A DNA stretch of 13,285 nt from Armatimonadota bacterium. Its GTDB lineage: Bacteria; Armatimonadota; Zipacnadia; Zipacnadales; FEN-943. Below, one piece after another: positions 1 to 7,628 of the stretch. The stretch lies in the NCBI GenBank assembly GCA_029777735.1, contig JAKORR010000178.1:1-13285 (forward strand). The letters run 5' to 3'. The notes below the pieces were generated by a model. The model searched no databases. It saw only the letters and a list, made by a program, of their open reading frames with translations, and was not told where the DNA came from. The position numbers and the translations under genes were made by a program. The number at the start of each line of letters is the position of its first letter. Positions within the stretch are counted from its first letter, which is position 1.

Positions 1-1436
1 GCCTGTCAGAGCAAAGGGTGGCCTTCAAGGAAGCTGAAGGCCAGCTTGCTAACCTCTGCAGCAGCCTGGAGGCCGCGGAGCAAGCCATAAAGGACATGAG
101 CTCTGACCTGGCACTTCTGGAGAGCCGAGCGGCCAAGGCCGCCGAGCGGCGCAGCCTCGCCCTGGAAACTGCCGAGGGTCTTCGTGCCGAGCTTGAGACT
201 CTCGAACGAGAGCCACTGACCGGAGCGTCGCAGGACGTGGGCAAGCAACTGGCAGCCGCGCACGAGGAAGCAGTGGCCGCCCAGATCCGAGTGGCCCAGC
301 TCGAACAGCGCCTGGAGGCCAGCCGGCAGGAGCACCAGCGTAATGCCTCCCTTATGACCACCGTGGCTAAACAGCTCGAGAGCGCCCAGGGGCGCACCAG
401 TGAGCTGACGGCGCGACTGGCCGAGGTAGAGGAAACGCTCGGCAGTCTGCCGGAGGTCGAGCCGCTGGAACAGCGACTGGCAGCCGCACGAGCCGCAGCC
501 GACAGAGAACGCGAGCGTGCCAGAGCTCTTGCCCAGCGGCAGGCGGATCTGGAAGAAAGTCTAGCCCGCAGCCGCGCCAGCATCGACCGCGCCGGCAATG
601 CCCTGCACCAGGCAGAGCTGTCTCTGGCCCGTGAGGAAGCCCACCTGGCCGACCTTGCCCAGCGTCTACAGGACCAGTTTTCTGTTTCTCCAGACATCGC
701 TTCCGAGGGTCTAGACGAAAGCTTCAACCGTACGGCAGCTCAGAGTGAGGCTGAAAAGATCAAGGCCCAGATGCGCGAGCTTGGACCAGTCAACTTGGGC
801 GCGCCCGACGAGCTGGAGCGCGTCCGTGCCCGCCACGAGTACCTACAATCGCAGATGGAAGACGTTACCAAGGCCCGGGACGAGATCCTCGGGCTTATCG
901 CTGAGCTGGACCAGGTAGCCAAGGAGGAATTCCTTCGCGCCTTCGACCAGGTGGGCGAGGCCTTTAGTCGCACCTTCAGCTGGCTGTTTAACGGCGGTGA
1001 GACCAAGCTGGAGTTGACGAATTCTGAAGAGCCGCTAGAGGGAGGCGTTGATATTATTGTACGGCCGCCCGGTAAGCGCCTCCAGAACATGATGCTCCTG
1101 TCCGGCGGCGAGAAGGCCCTGACCGCCATGGCTTTCATCTTCGCGCTGCTTGAGGTACGGCCTAGTCCCTTCTGCGTGCTCGACGAGATCGACGCGGCCC
1201 TCGATGCCTCCAGTACAGACCGATTCATCGAACTGCTGCAGGACTTTGCCAAGCGTTCCCAGTTCATCGTCGTCACCCACAACCCGCAGACTGTCACCGC
1301 AGCGACCCAACTGTACGGCGTGACCATGCAGACGCCTGGCGTGTCGATGGTGCTGCGGGTGGAGCTGGAACAGGCTCAGGATATGGCCCGTGAGGGTCGC
1401 CTCCGCCCACAATTGCGCGTCGCTCCCGCAACTTAA
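1..1436 (+). CDS. smc: Chromosome segregation ATPase SMC, C-terminal part (5' end outside window)
   Basis: SMC dimers with ScpA/ScpB condense and segregate the chromosome. The reading frame is open from the first bases (codons in phase from position 3) to a TAA at 1434-1436, giving about 477 residues. A GTG at 18 is in frame but lies inside coiled coil and is not the true start. About the first 300 residues are Glu/Ala/Arg/Leu-rich heptad-like sequence, the C-terminal arm of the long coiled coil. Then comes the typical RELGPVNLGAPDELE entry into the head. The ABC signature LSGGEKALTAMAFIFALL starts at 1098, Walker B with D-loop (CVLDEIDAALD) lies near 1173-1205, and the switch histidine (VVTHNP) is near 1278. 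These are the C-terminal half of a composite ATPase head; Walker A and the hinge lie upstream. Full family length is about 1150-1200 residues, so roughly the last 40% is here. The gene converges on ackA. Confidence 0.96.
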   Translation, partial: LSEQRVAFKEAEGQLANLCSSLEAAEQAIKDMSSDLALLESRAAKAAERRSLALETAEGLRAELETLEREPLTGASQDVGKQLAAAHEEAVAAQIRVAQLEQRLEASRQEHQRNASLMTTVAKQLESAQGRTSELTARLAEVEETLGSLPEVEPLEQRLAAARAAADRERERARALAQRQADLEESLARSRASIDRAGNALHQAELSLAREEAHLADLAQRLQDQFSVSPDIASEGLDESFNRTAAQSEAEKIKAQMRELGPVNLGAPDELERVRARHEYLQSQMEDVTKARDEILGLIAELDQVAKEEFLRAFDQVGEAFSRTFSWLFNGGETKLELTNSEEPLEGGVDIIVRPPGKRLQNMMLLSGGEKALTAMAFIFALLEVRPSPFCVLDEIDAALDASSTDRFIELLQDFAKRSQFIVVTHNPQTVTAATQLYGVTMQTPGVSMVLRVELEQAQDMAREGRLRPQLRVAPAT

Positions 1437-2132
1437 GCCGCGAAGCGCCTCAATGCTCTTTGCTTGTGCTTCATTCCTGCCGCGAGTCTTCTGTGGTCGC
1501 CGCCCGGCCCCAATCCTGCAACATGGGGAATCCGTCTCTGCCAAACTATGAGAATCAGCTGGGATGCCAGTGGGGCACTTCTCCCTAAGTGTTTACTCAA
1601 ATCCCGCGACAGTATATGTGAAAGATGTGCGGCGTCTTTATCTGAGTGTCGTCTTCTCCCCCCAAGTCGCTGCCTCCATCGACAAGCCGCGGGTTTGTCC
1701 TTGCTCGGGCTACCATTCCAGCAAGGCTTGCTTCGTGATCGGTTGGATGAAGGTGAAGTCAAAGCTGGTTGGCCTCTTGGCGAGGGCGAACTGGGCCTCT
1801 GGGTGGCGCAGGTCGCGTCCAGGAGGCATGGACTCAAGCTTCGTGACCTCCCAAAAGAGGACCCTGCCGCCCGGCCGCGGCAGAGCGTGCTCGATGTTGC
1901 CGGCGCCGTCGCTTGAGGTTGGACAAATCGAGCTTTGCGTGGATACCCATCGTGGATAGCATGTGTCTCAGGTGGCTGGAGTGGTATCTCCCTGAACGGC
2001 CACTAGGGTGGGGACGGAGCCCCTTGCAGCAAGCCGGCGGCGAGTAGTGCACCCTTATAGGTCTCTGGGGAGGTGAGGCTGGCCCGAGGCGTGAGCAGGT
2101 CTGGTGGATCCATCGTGGGGCAGTCTGACGGA
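1437..2132. other. Spacer between convergent smc and ackA, no confident gene
   Basis: This stretch of about 700 bases separates the ends of smc and ackA. Several open frames of 100-150 codons cross it on both strands, but they overlap one another, lack Shine-Dalgarno sequences and match no family I recognise. No tRNA-like cloverleaf or strong intrinsic terminator with a T run was seen, although two converging transcripts should stop here. The only frame with convincing third-position GC bias is on the minus strand at 1710-1967 (listed separately). A 36-codon minus-strand frame at 2003-2113 begins with ATG but has no ribosome binding site. The length is striking beside the 2-35 nt gaps in the neighbouring operon, so it may hold gene debris or an RNA I cannot recognise. 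Confidence 0.5.
1710..1967 (-). pseudogene. Possible gene remnant, 85-codon frame without a start codon
   Basis: On the minus strand a frame is open from just after a TGA (1968-1970) to a TAG (1710-1712). It reads through peptides such as RVLFWEVTKLESMPPGRDL and RPTSFDFTFIQPITKQALLEW. Third codon positions between about 1713 and 1912 are roughly 80% G or C by my count, as expected for a real gene in this genome. There is no ATG, GTG or TTG near the beginning; the only ATG is in the middle. Beyond the TAG the same frame stays open for another 24 codons. I do not recognise the protein. It could be a decayed or frameshifted gene, or chance bias in GC-rich DNA. Confidence 0.25.
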
Positions 2133-3359
2133 TCAACTGTTGTTGAGGAAATCGGCGGTGTCCCGGGCGATCAACAATTCCTCATCGGTTGGAATAACAA
2201 AGACGCGGGTGCGGGCGTCAGTGGCACTGATGTCGGTGATCTGCCCGCGGATGCTGGGGTCAGCATTCCTCGCTTGGTCTATCTTTATGCCCAAGAATTC
2301 AAGTCCGTCGATTGAGCGCTGGCGCACTTCGGGGTCATTCTCGCCAATGCCGGCGGTGAAAACAACAGCGTGCAAACCGCCCATCACGGCGGCATAGGCG
2401 CCAATGTACTTGCGAACCCGGTAGCAGAACAGACTAATCGCGATCTTGGCCCGTTCGTTGCCCTTTGCTGCGGCCGCGTGTACGTCGCGCATGTCGCTGC
2501 TGACGCCCGACACCCCCAGCAAACCCGACTGCTTGTTCATGAGCGTGTCGACCTCCCTGGTGTCCAGGCCGAGCCGATCCATGAGGAAGGGCACAAGGGC
2601 CGGGTCCAGGTCTCCACATCGGGTGCCCATGAGCAGGCCCTCCAGCGGGGTGAAGCCTAGCGTGGTGTCGATGCTCTTGCCGCCCTTGACTGCTGCCATG
2701 CTGCAGCCGTTGCCAAGGTGACAGGTGACAATGCACTGCTCTTCCACGGGGACTCCACGCTCGGCCAGAAGACCAGTCGCGACCTCGCAGACATAGCGAT
2801 GGGAAGTGCCGTGGAAGCCGTACCGTCGCACGCCCAACTCCTGGTAAAGCTCGTAGGGTAGACCGTAGAGGTAGGCATGCTTGGGCATAGTCTGATGGAA
2901 GGCCGTGTCGAACACAGCGACGTGGGGTGTGTCCGGGATTAGCTCTTGACAGGCGCGAATGCCGAGGAGATTCGCAGGGTTGTGCAGTGGCGCCAGCTCG
3001 CAGAACTGCTCAATGGCTTCGATGACCTCAGGGGTGATAAGCACCGACGCCGCGAACTTCTCGCCTCCGTGCACCACACGGTGCCCAACAGCCTTGATGT
3101 CCTTGAGGTCATTGATGACCCCATGTTCCGGGTCAGCGAGGGCCTTGAGGACCAAGGACACAGCCACCCGGTGGTCGGGCATCGAGACAGCCATTTCGAT
3201 CTTCTCGTTGCCGCGGCGGCGATAGTTGAGGACCGCATTGTTGCCACCAGCAATTCCTACACGCTCGGCCAGCCCATCTGCTAAAGAGACTCCATTTTTC
3301 ATGTCGAAAAGTTCGTATTTCAGAGAGGAACTGCCGCAATTGATTACGAGTACTAGCAA
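2133..3359 (-). CDS. ackA: Acetate kinase
   Basis: AckA converts acetyl phosphate and ADP to acetate and ATP in the cytoplasm, reversibly; it serves fermentation or, backwards, acetate activation. The 408-residue product matches the usual length of about 400. The family's active-site residues are all present: N7 in VINCGSSSLK, R94 in VGHRVVHGG, D151 in VFDTAFHQTMP, H183 in GFHGTSH, R247 in GTRCGDLDPA and E393 in PTDEELLIARDT. The start is a TTG: a good AAGGAG lies 8 nt upstream of it, and the residues from it on fit the family N-terminus. The nearby ATG at 3366 is in another frame. The gene is last in the run, 35 nt after the coiled-coil gene. No phosphotransacetylase gene (pta or pduL) lies beside it, so the acetyl phosphate source is elsewhere. 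Confidence 0.97.
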   Translation of the reverse strand: MLVLVINCGSSSLKYELFDMKNGVSLADGLAERVGIAGGNNAVLNYRRRGNEKIEMAVSMPDHRVAVSLVLKALADPEHGVINDLKDIKAVGHRVVHGGEKFAASVLITPEVIEAIEQFCELAPLHNPANLLGIRACQELIPDTPHVAVFDTAFHQTMPKHAYLYGLPYELYQELGVRRYGFHGTSHRYVCEVATGLLAERGVPVEEQCIVTCHLGNGCSMAAVKGGKSIDTTLGFTPLEGLLMGTRCGDLDPALVPFLMDRLGLDTREVDTLMNKQSGLLGVSGVSSDMRDVHAAAAKGNERAKIAISLFCYRVRKYIGAYAAVMGGLHAVVFTAGIGENDPEVRQRSIDGLEFLGIKIDQARNADPSIRGQITDISATDARTRVFVIPTDEELLIARDTADFLNNS

Positions 3360-3394
3360 CTTCCATTCTCCTTCGGGCCGTGCGATAGCGTCTA

Positions 3395-3955
3395 TCAGTC
3401 TTGCTGATCTTCCGCCGACAGACGCTCGGCGTTAGTGAATTCCGCCGGTCCCCCTCCAAGCGACCGCTTGGCTCGGTCAAGCGTGGCAAGCACTCTGCGG
3501 ACGTGTCCTTCGAGACGCTCCACGACCCCTCTTGACCACGTTTCGGCCTCGGCGCGAATCGCCTCAGCCTCGGTACGGGCCGCTTTGACAATCTGGTCGG
3601 CCTTCTCCTCGGCCTGGCGGACTAATTCGTCATTGCTCACGATTATCTGTGCCTGCTCGCGTGCCGATTGGATGATTCTTTCCCGCTGTTCCTCAGCCTG
3701 CTGGATTATCTGCTCGCGCTGGCGCGCGATCGTGATTGCCTCACTCATCTCCTGGGGCAGGTGCTGACGGAGTTTGGCGGTGAGGTTTAGCAGCTCCGCG
3801 TGGTCAATCACGGTACGGCCCCACAGCCAGGGGACAAGGCGGCAGTACCACCGTTGGCCTTGATCTCCTAGGTCCTCTATTTCCTCGATTATGTCATCAA
3901 TTGGATGACGTGGCTCACCCAGTTCGCTATGGTCCGCGTTGTACATATCGCTCAC
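3395..3955 (-). CDS. Coiled-coil protein of the coaD-ackA cluster (DivIVA / F0-subunit-b-like)
   Basis: This cytoplasmic protein of 186 residues has unknown function. Residues 18-29 are an acidic helix (PIDDIIEEIEDL). A short hydrophobic segment follows at 37-51 (YCRLVPWLWGRTVID), then LLNLTAKLRQHLPQEMSEA. From about 75 to 165 there is a long charged Ala/Glu/Arg coiled coil with repeats of the type QAEEKADQIVKAARTEAEAI. The pattern hydrophobic patch, LPQE helix, then long coiled coil matches a family I recall beside coaD and ackA in Clostridia. That family is often labelled ATPase, F0 subunit b-like or DivIVA-like on coiled-coil similarity alone. No Walker motif or true membrane helix is visible. 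The GTG start at 3955 has GGAGGG 7 nt upstream; an ATG at 3946 (three codons later) with GGTGAG close by is the alternative. It lies 2 nt after coaD, implying coupled expression. Confidence 0.85.
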   Translation of the reverse strand: MSDMYNADHSELGEPRHPIDDIIEEIEDLGDQGQRWYCRLVPWLWGRTVIDHAELLNLTAKLRQHLPQEMSEAITIARQREQIIQQAEEQRERIIQSAREQAQIIVSNDELVRQAEEKADQIVKAARTEAEAIRAEAETWSRGVVERLEGHVRRVLATLDRAKRSLGGGPAEFTNAERLSAEDQQD

Positions 3956-3957
3956 CG

Positions 3958-4461
3958 CTAATCCCTCCCAAGCTGTAATCGCGCCACTAGTTGCGGCAAG
4001 ACCGTCGCGGGCACGTACGCCGACACGTCGCCCCCCAGCGAGCACACTTCCTTGATCAACCCCGAAGACAGGAAGGCATAGCGAGCGTCTGTAACCATGA
4101 TCACTGTGTCCAGGCCGGGAGAAAGGCTGCGGTTCATCATCGCCATCTGCATCTCATACTCGAAGTCCGTAACGGCTCGTATCCCCTTGACCAGACACGC
4201 GACACCCGCGCGCAGGGCGAAGTCAACCGTCAGGCCGCTGTAGGGCTCTACGCACACGTTGGGGAGGTGTCGGCAAGCTTCGCGGGCCATCTCGACCCGC
4301 TCCTCGATCGAGAACAGCGGATTTTTGCGATTATCGGTGGCGACAGCAATGATGATCTCATCGAACACCGCTGCCGCCCGCTCAGCTATGTCCAGATGGC
4401 CGTTGGTAAAGGGGTCGAAAGTCCCAGGGTACATTGCCCGTCTTGGGGGCTTCTCCGACAT
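3958..4461 (-). CDS. coaD: Phosphopantetheine adenylyltransferase
   Basis: CoaD transfers AMP from ATP to 4'-phosphopantetheine, making dephospho-CoA in the penultimate step of coenzyme A synthesis. The 167-residue product has the family length. The nucleotidyltransferase signature YPGTFDPFTNGHLDI starts near residue 11 and includes the GH of the HxGH-type motif. RKNPLFSIEERVEM, then YSGLTVDFA, KGIRAVTDFEYEMQMA and FLSSGLIKEVCSLGGDVS follow in the expected order. I chose ATG 4461 because it gives a normal short N-terminus (MSEKPPRRAMYPG). The frame stays open to 4518, but that would overlap rsmD and add residues unlike the family. A GGGAGG lies 13 nt upstream, inside the end of rsmD. The gap to rsmD is 8 nt and to the coiled-coil gene 2 nt. 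Confidence 0.96.
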   Translation of the reverse strand: MSEKPPRRAMYPGTFDPFTNGHLDIAERAAAVFDEIIIAVATDNRKNPLFSIEERVEMAREACRHLPNVCVEPYSGLTVDFALRAGVACLVKGIRAVTDFEYEMQMAMMNRSLSPGLDTVIMVTDARYAFLSSGLIKEVCSLGGDVSAYVPATVLPQLVARLQLGRD

Positions 4462-4469
4462 GTTTTCGG

Positions 4470-5006
4470 TTACGCCTCCCACCGGCTCAAGTAGGTCTCT
4501 CCTATCTTGCGCCGCCAAGTAGGTACTGGGAGCGCGGAGTGCGCCTCCCTGGCACTATGCTCAACCACCACAATAGTACCTGCAGGCAGTTCCGCCGTAA
4601 TCAACTGGCTGATAACCTTACCTGCCAGCTTGTACGCATAGGGCGGATCGGCGAACACAATTCCCGCTTCCCCGCGCAGCCAGGACACCACCCGCCCAAG
4701 GACCTTGGCCACGTCTTGATGCCATACCTCGCCGCAATCCGCAAGGCCCGTCTTCGCCAGGTTTTCTCTAATAACCTTCACACAGGCTGCTCTCTGCTCA
4801 ACGAACAGGCAGCAGGAAGCGCCACGGCTCAGGGCCTCGATGCCCATAGCGCCACTGCCCGCGTACAGATCGACGAAGGGGCGATCAGTCACACGATCGG
4901 CCAGCGAGCTAAAGAACACCTCGCGCACACGCTCAGTCGTCGGCCGTACCCCCGATGGGGGACCGATCAACGGCACAGACCCTGCTTCGCCCGCGATCAC
5001 ACGCAT
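4470..5006 (-). CDS. rsmD: 16S rRNA (guanine(966)-N(2))-methyltransferase RsmD
   Basis: RsmD uses S-adenosylmethionine to methylate N2 of G966 in 16S rRNA of the small subunit. The 178-residue product carries the family landmarks: an MRVIAG start, RPTTERVREVFFSSL, the SAM-binding motif I VDLYAGSGAMGIEALSRGA at about residues 45-63, and the catalytic FADPPY at 118-123. ATG 5006 is preferred because MRVIAG is the usual beginning in Gram-positive homologues and AGAAGG sits just upstream. A GTG at 5018, overlapping the recG stop, would add four residues (VRRR) and is possible. The gene lies directly behind recG and before coaD, a common neighbourhood in which rsmD and coaD are paired. Confidence 0.93.
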   Translation of the reverse strand: MRVIAGEAGSVPLIGPPSGVRPTTERVREVFFSSLADRVTDRPFVDLYAGSGAMGIEALSRGASCCLFVEQRAACVKVIRENLAKTGLADCGEVWHQDVAKVLGRVVSWLRGEAGIVFADPPYAYKLAGKVISQLITAELPAGTIVVVEHSAREAHSALPVPTWRRKIGETYLSRWEA

Positions 5007-5014
5007 TCGCCTTC

Positions 5015-7426
5015 TCACAACGCCCAGCGCCCCTTTTCGAGCGCGGCCAACGCCTCTACCTCTTCCCTCAGCCCCGCGTGCTCCGGCGAAGCCAGGTATC
5101 TGTCCCGATTCAGTATATCACGGGCCTGCCGCTGTGCCTCCACCAGTAGCTCGGGGTAGGCCAGCACATCTCCCACCACCCAGTCGCCTATCCCGTGCTG
5201 CCGCAGACCGGCCAGCTCACCGGCTCCTCGCAGCCGCAAGTCCGCCTCCGCGATCCGGAATCCATCGGTGTGTGTCGTCACCACGCGCAGCCTCTCACGC
5301 GCCAACCCGGAAGCCGAGCCGGCTATCAACATGCAAAGGGGCTGGTGACGACTCCGCGCCACCCGCCCCCTTAGCTGGTGAATCTGCGCCAATCCGAATC
5401 GTTCGGCACTCTCAACCAATATCACCGAAGCCTTGGGCACGTCAAGGCCCACTTCGATGACTGTAGTGCTCACAAGCACATCGAGGGCGCCCTCATAGAA
5501 GGCCTGCATCACTTCCTGTCGCTGGGCCGTGGGCAGACGTCCGTGCACCAAGCCCAGCCTCAGCCCCGACAACGGGCCGGTGCGCAGGGCCTCGTATTGC
5601 TCCTCGGCAGCCTTTGCCTCCAGGGTCTCAGAGGGCTCGATGAGGGGGCAGACCACGAACCCTTGCTGTCCTGCCTCAAGCCGCTCGCGCAGGAGCCAAT
5701 AGGCCTCCTCGCGCCTCTCGGGCGCCACCAGCCTCGTCTCGACCGGCTTACGTCCCGGCGGGAGCTCGTCCAGCACCGATATGTCGAAGTCCGCGTATAG
5801 AGCTAAAGCCAGCGTTCTGGGGATGGGTGTAGCCGACAGGGCGATGAAGTTGGGTTGATAGCCCTTGGCCACGAGTGACGCCCGCTGGGTGACGCCAAAA
5901 CGGTGCTGTTCATCTACCACGACAACGGCTAGGTCACGAAATTCTACAGTCTCTTGTATGAGGGCGTGCGTACCGACGTAGATGGCCACCTCACCGGACC
6001 GTGCTGCTTCCCGGACCTCCTCTTTGGCCGACGCGGCCAAGCTGCCTGTGAGCAGATACACTGGAAGGCTCGTGGTCCTGGTTGCCTCCTCTGCCGTTCC
6101 CAGCAGTTGCGCGAGCCGGAGTGCTTGCTGCTCAGCGAGAATCTCGGTAGGAGCCATTAGTGCCGCCTGACGCCCAACCTGCATCGCCGCCAGCAGTGCG
6201 GAAGCCGCCACAATCGTCTTACCCGATCCCACGTCGCCATGAACCAGACGGTAGGCAGGCCGCTCGTCCTCCAGATCCTCGGCAATCTCGCCGATCACCC
6301 GTGCCTGCGCGGCTGTGAGCTTGAATCCTGCCAGTTGCTCCATACGCTCGACCAGGCCGGACGCGGGGATCGCACCTGTGCCGTGGGCTGCGCGGACGCC
6401 AGCACGCTGTTGCAGCAGCCTCACCTGCAATACCAGGAGCTGCTCGAAGACGAGACTGCGACGTCCAAGTTCCGCCTCTTCAAGCGAGGTTGGCCTGTGG
6501 ACCGCGCGCAAGCTCTCCGGGCGAGACAGGAGCGTCACCGCCTTAGCGTTGGCCGGCGGTGCAACGGGGCGAATCTGGTCCCAGCACGCCTCAAGTGCCG
6601 CAGCCACAGCCTCCCGCACCACCTTGCCTGGCACGCCTTCAGGCGAGCGATACTCTGCCAATAGGCCTGGTGCTTTTGCCTGATCCACAACCTCCTGCTC
6701 GCCAGTGGCTTGCGCCCGAAGGTGTCCCAGGGTCCGGCTCACTACAAAGAGCAGATGACCGCCGACGGCCCGCGGTCGGCCAAGCACAATCAGCTCATCG
6801 CCGACGGAGAGCTGCTCGGCACGATAGGGTTGGTTGAACCACTGGAGGACAATGCGGCCCGTGTCGTCCTTGGCAGGTGCCTCGACACGATTGGCGCGCC
6901 GCCCAGGGAAGAGACGCGGTTCGCGGACCACGCGCACTCGGAGCACCGCCTGCTCGCCGTCGGACAAATCGGCGATGGCCTTGGCCGCGCTCGCGTCGGT
7001 GTACCGAGCAGGCAGCGTCAACAACAGGTCCCGGATGCTGAACAGGCCAAGCGTGGAAAACTCGTAAGCACGCTGGGGACCGATCCCGGGCAACCGGCTG
7101 AGAGGGCCGTCTAGCGCAGGTGGCCCTGATCCAGCGACCAGGGTCTGGAGCTCCAACGCACAGGCCTGAAGCACCCGAGCCCGTTGTTTGACGGACAAGT
7201 CGGGGTAGTCCGCGAGTGCCGCACACAGGGCGCTAAGACGGCGACGCGTGAGCCAACTGCGCGCCTGCGCCGCCGCAGGTTGCAGCCATTCCAGTAGCAA
7301 GCGCGCGGTGCCACCCGTTACGGCCCGGTTGTCGTAGCCTCGTTTCGCTTCAAGCCGTAGCATCTGGCCGAGAGTATTCGGCCCAGCCCGGCGAGCCCTT
7401 GTGGTTCTGGCGGTTCGGCGCCTCAT
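5015..7426 (-). CDS. recG: ATP-dependent DNA helicase RecG
   Basis: RecG binds branched DNA and drives regression of stalled forks and branch migration of Holliday junctions. With ATG 7426 the product is 803 residues, the size of RecG proteins with the N-terminal helical extension. That extension is visible as LGQMLRLEAKRGYDNRAVTGG. The OB-fold wedge domain begins near LSRLPGIGPQRAYEFSTLGL (about residues 109-128). Helicase motifs follow: Walker A GDVGSGKT (397-404), motif II DEQH (505-508), motif III SATPIPRT (531-538), a motif V region STTVIEVGLDVPKA, and motif VI QIHQLRGRVAR (681-691). The start is uncertain: the frame runs up to a TTG at 7522, but those extra 32 codons have weak third-position GC, while ATG 7363 is a shorter option; none has a well-placed ribosome binding site. 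recG heads the run leading to ackA. Confidence 0.95.
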   Translation of the reverse strand: MRRRTARTTRARRAGPNTLGQMLRLEAKRGYDNRAVTGGTARLLLEWLQPAAAQARSWLTRRRLSALCAALADYPDLSVKQRARVLQACALELQTLVAGSGPPALDGPLSRLPGIGPQRAYEFSTLGLFSIRDLLLTLPARYTDASAAKAIADLSDGEQAVLRVRVVREPRLFPGRRANRVEAPAKDDTGRIVLQWFNQPYRAEQLSVGDELIVLGRPRAVGGHLLFVVSRTLGHLRAQATGEQEVVDQAKAPGLLAEYRSPEGVPGKVVREAVAAALEACWDQIRPVAPPANAKAVTLLSRPESLRAVHRPTSLEEAELGRRSLVFEQLLVLQVRLLQQRAGVRAAHGTGAIPASGLVERMEQLAGFKLTAAQARVIGEIAEDLEDERPAYRLVHGDVGSGKTIVAASALLAAMQVGRQAALMAPTEILAEQQALRLAQLLGTAEEATRTTSLPVYLLTGSLAASAKEEVREAARSGEVAIYVGTHALIQETVEFRDLAVVVVDEQHRFGVTQRASLVAKGYQPNFIALSATPIPRTLALALYADFDISVLDELPPGRKPVETRLVAPERREEAYWLLRERLEAGQQGFVVCPLIEPSETLEAKAAEEQYEALRTGPLSGLRLGLVHGRLPTAQRQEVMQAFYEGALDVLVSTTVIEVGLDVPKASVILVESAERFGLAQIHQLRGRVARSRHQPLCMLIAGSASGLARERLRVVTTHTDGFRIAEADLRLRGAGELAGLRQHGIGDWVVGDVLAYPELLVEAQRQARDILNRDRYLASPEHAGLREEVEALAALEKGRWAL

Positions 7427-7549
7427 GGCATGACCGCAAGAGAGTATCCCAACAGGCGTAGCGTGAGGCAAGCGGCCAGGCAATGACTGGAGAAGATCTA
7501 GGCGAGGGCTGTGCAACACCAACCCTGTCGCCGTTGCCTCCCCTTGCGG

Positions 7550-7587
7550 CCACGGCCGTTAGTCACAGAATTCTGTTATAGCCGTGG
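7550..7587. repeat. Nested inverted repeat in the recG upstream spacer
   Basis: The 7-base arms CCACGGC (7550-7556) and GCCGTGG (7581-7587) are perfect inverted copies. Between them lies a perfect 12-base palindrome, ACAGAATTCTGT (7565-7576). The inner and outer elements are not concentric: 8 bases separate them on one side and 4 on the other. The element sits in the 0.2 kb gap between the end of the FecR gene (7629) and the recG start, both read on the minus strand. It could be an operator for recG or a hairpin ending the FecR transcript. No T run follows the arms on either strand, so a standard intrinsic terminator is unlikely. A TATAAC on the minus strand overlaps it, but no -35 partner is evident. 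Confidence 0.45.
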
Positions 7588-7628
7588 TTATAAGCTAGAA
7601 CGCTCGGGGAGGGACGAATCTGCGCCAT

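Noticed and set aside
740..1544. Long minus-strand frames opposite the smc head domain
   Set aside because: They are antisense to a region with unmistakable SMC ATPase motifs, and their peptides are Ser/Arg-rich and family-free, as expected from a GC-rich shadow frame.
1464..1959. Two overlapping plus-strand frames of 150 and 131 codons after smc
   Set aside because: They overlap each other in different frames, lack ribosome binding sites and show no recognisable domain; the opposite strand has the better codon bias.
2007..2026. GGGG/CCCC hairpin that might be the ackA terminator
   Set aside because: Only four base pairs with a six-base loop and no T run on either strand, about 110 nt beyond the stop codon.
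2003..2113. Small minus-strand ORF of 36 codons after ackA, starting with ATG
   Set aside because: No Shine-Dalgarno sequence and no recognisable product; kept only as part of the spacer description.
7427..7522. N-terminal extension of RecG from a TTG at 7522
   Set aside because: The 32 extra codons have weak third-position GC, the GGGGAGG upstream is 14 nt away, and the family-like N-terminus begins after the ATG at 7426. It is not fully excluded.
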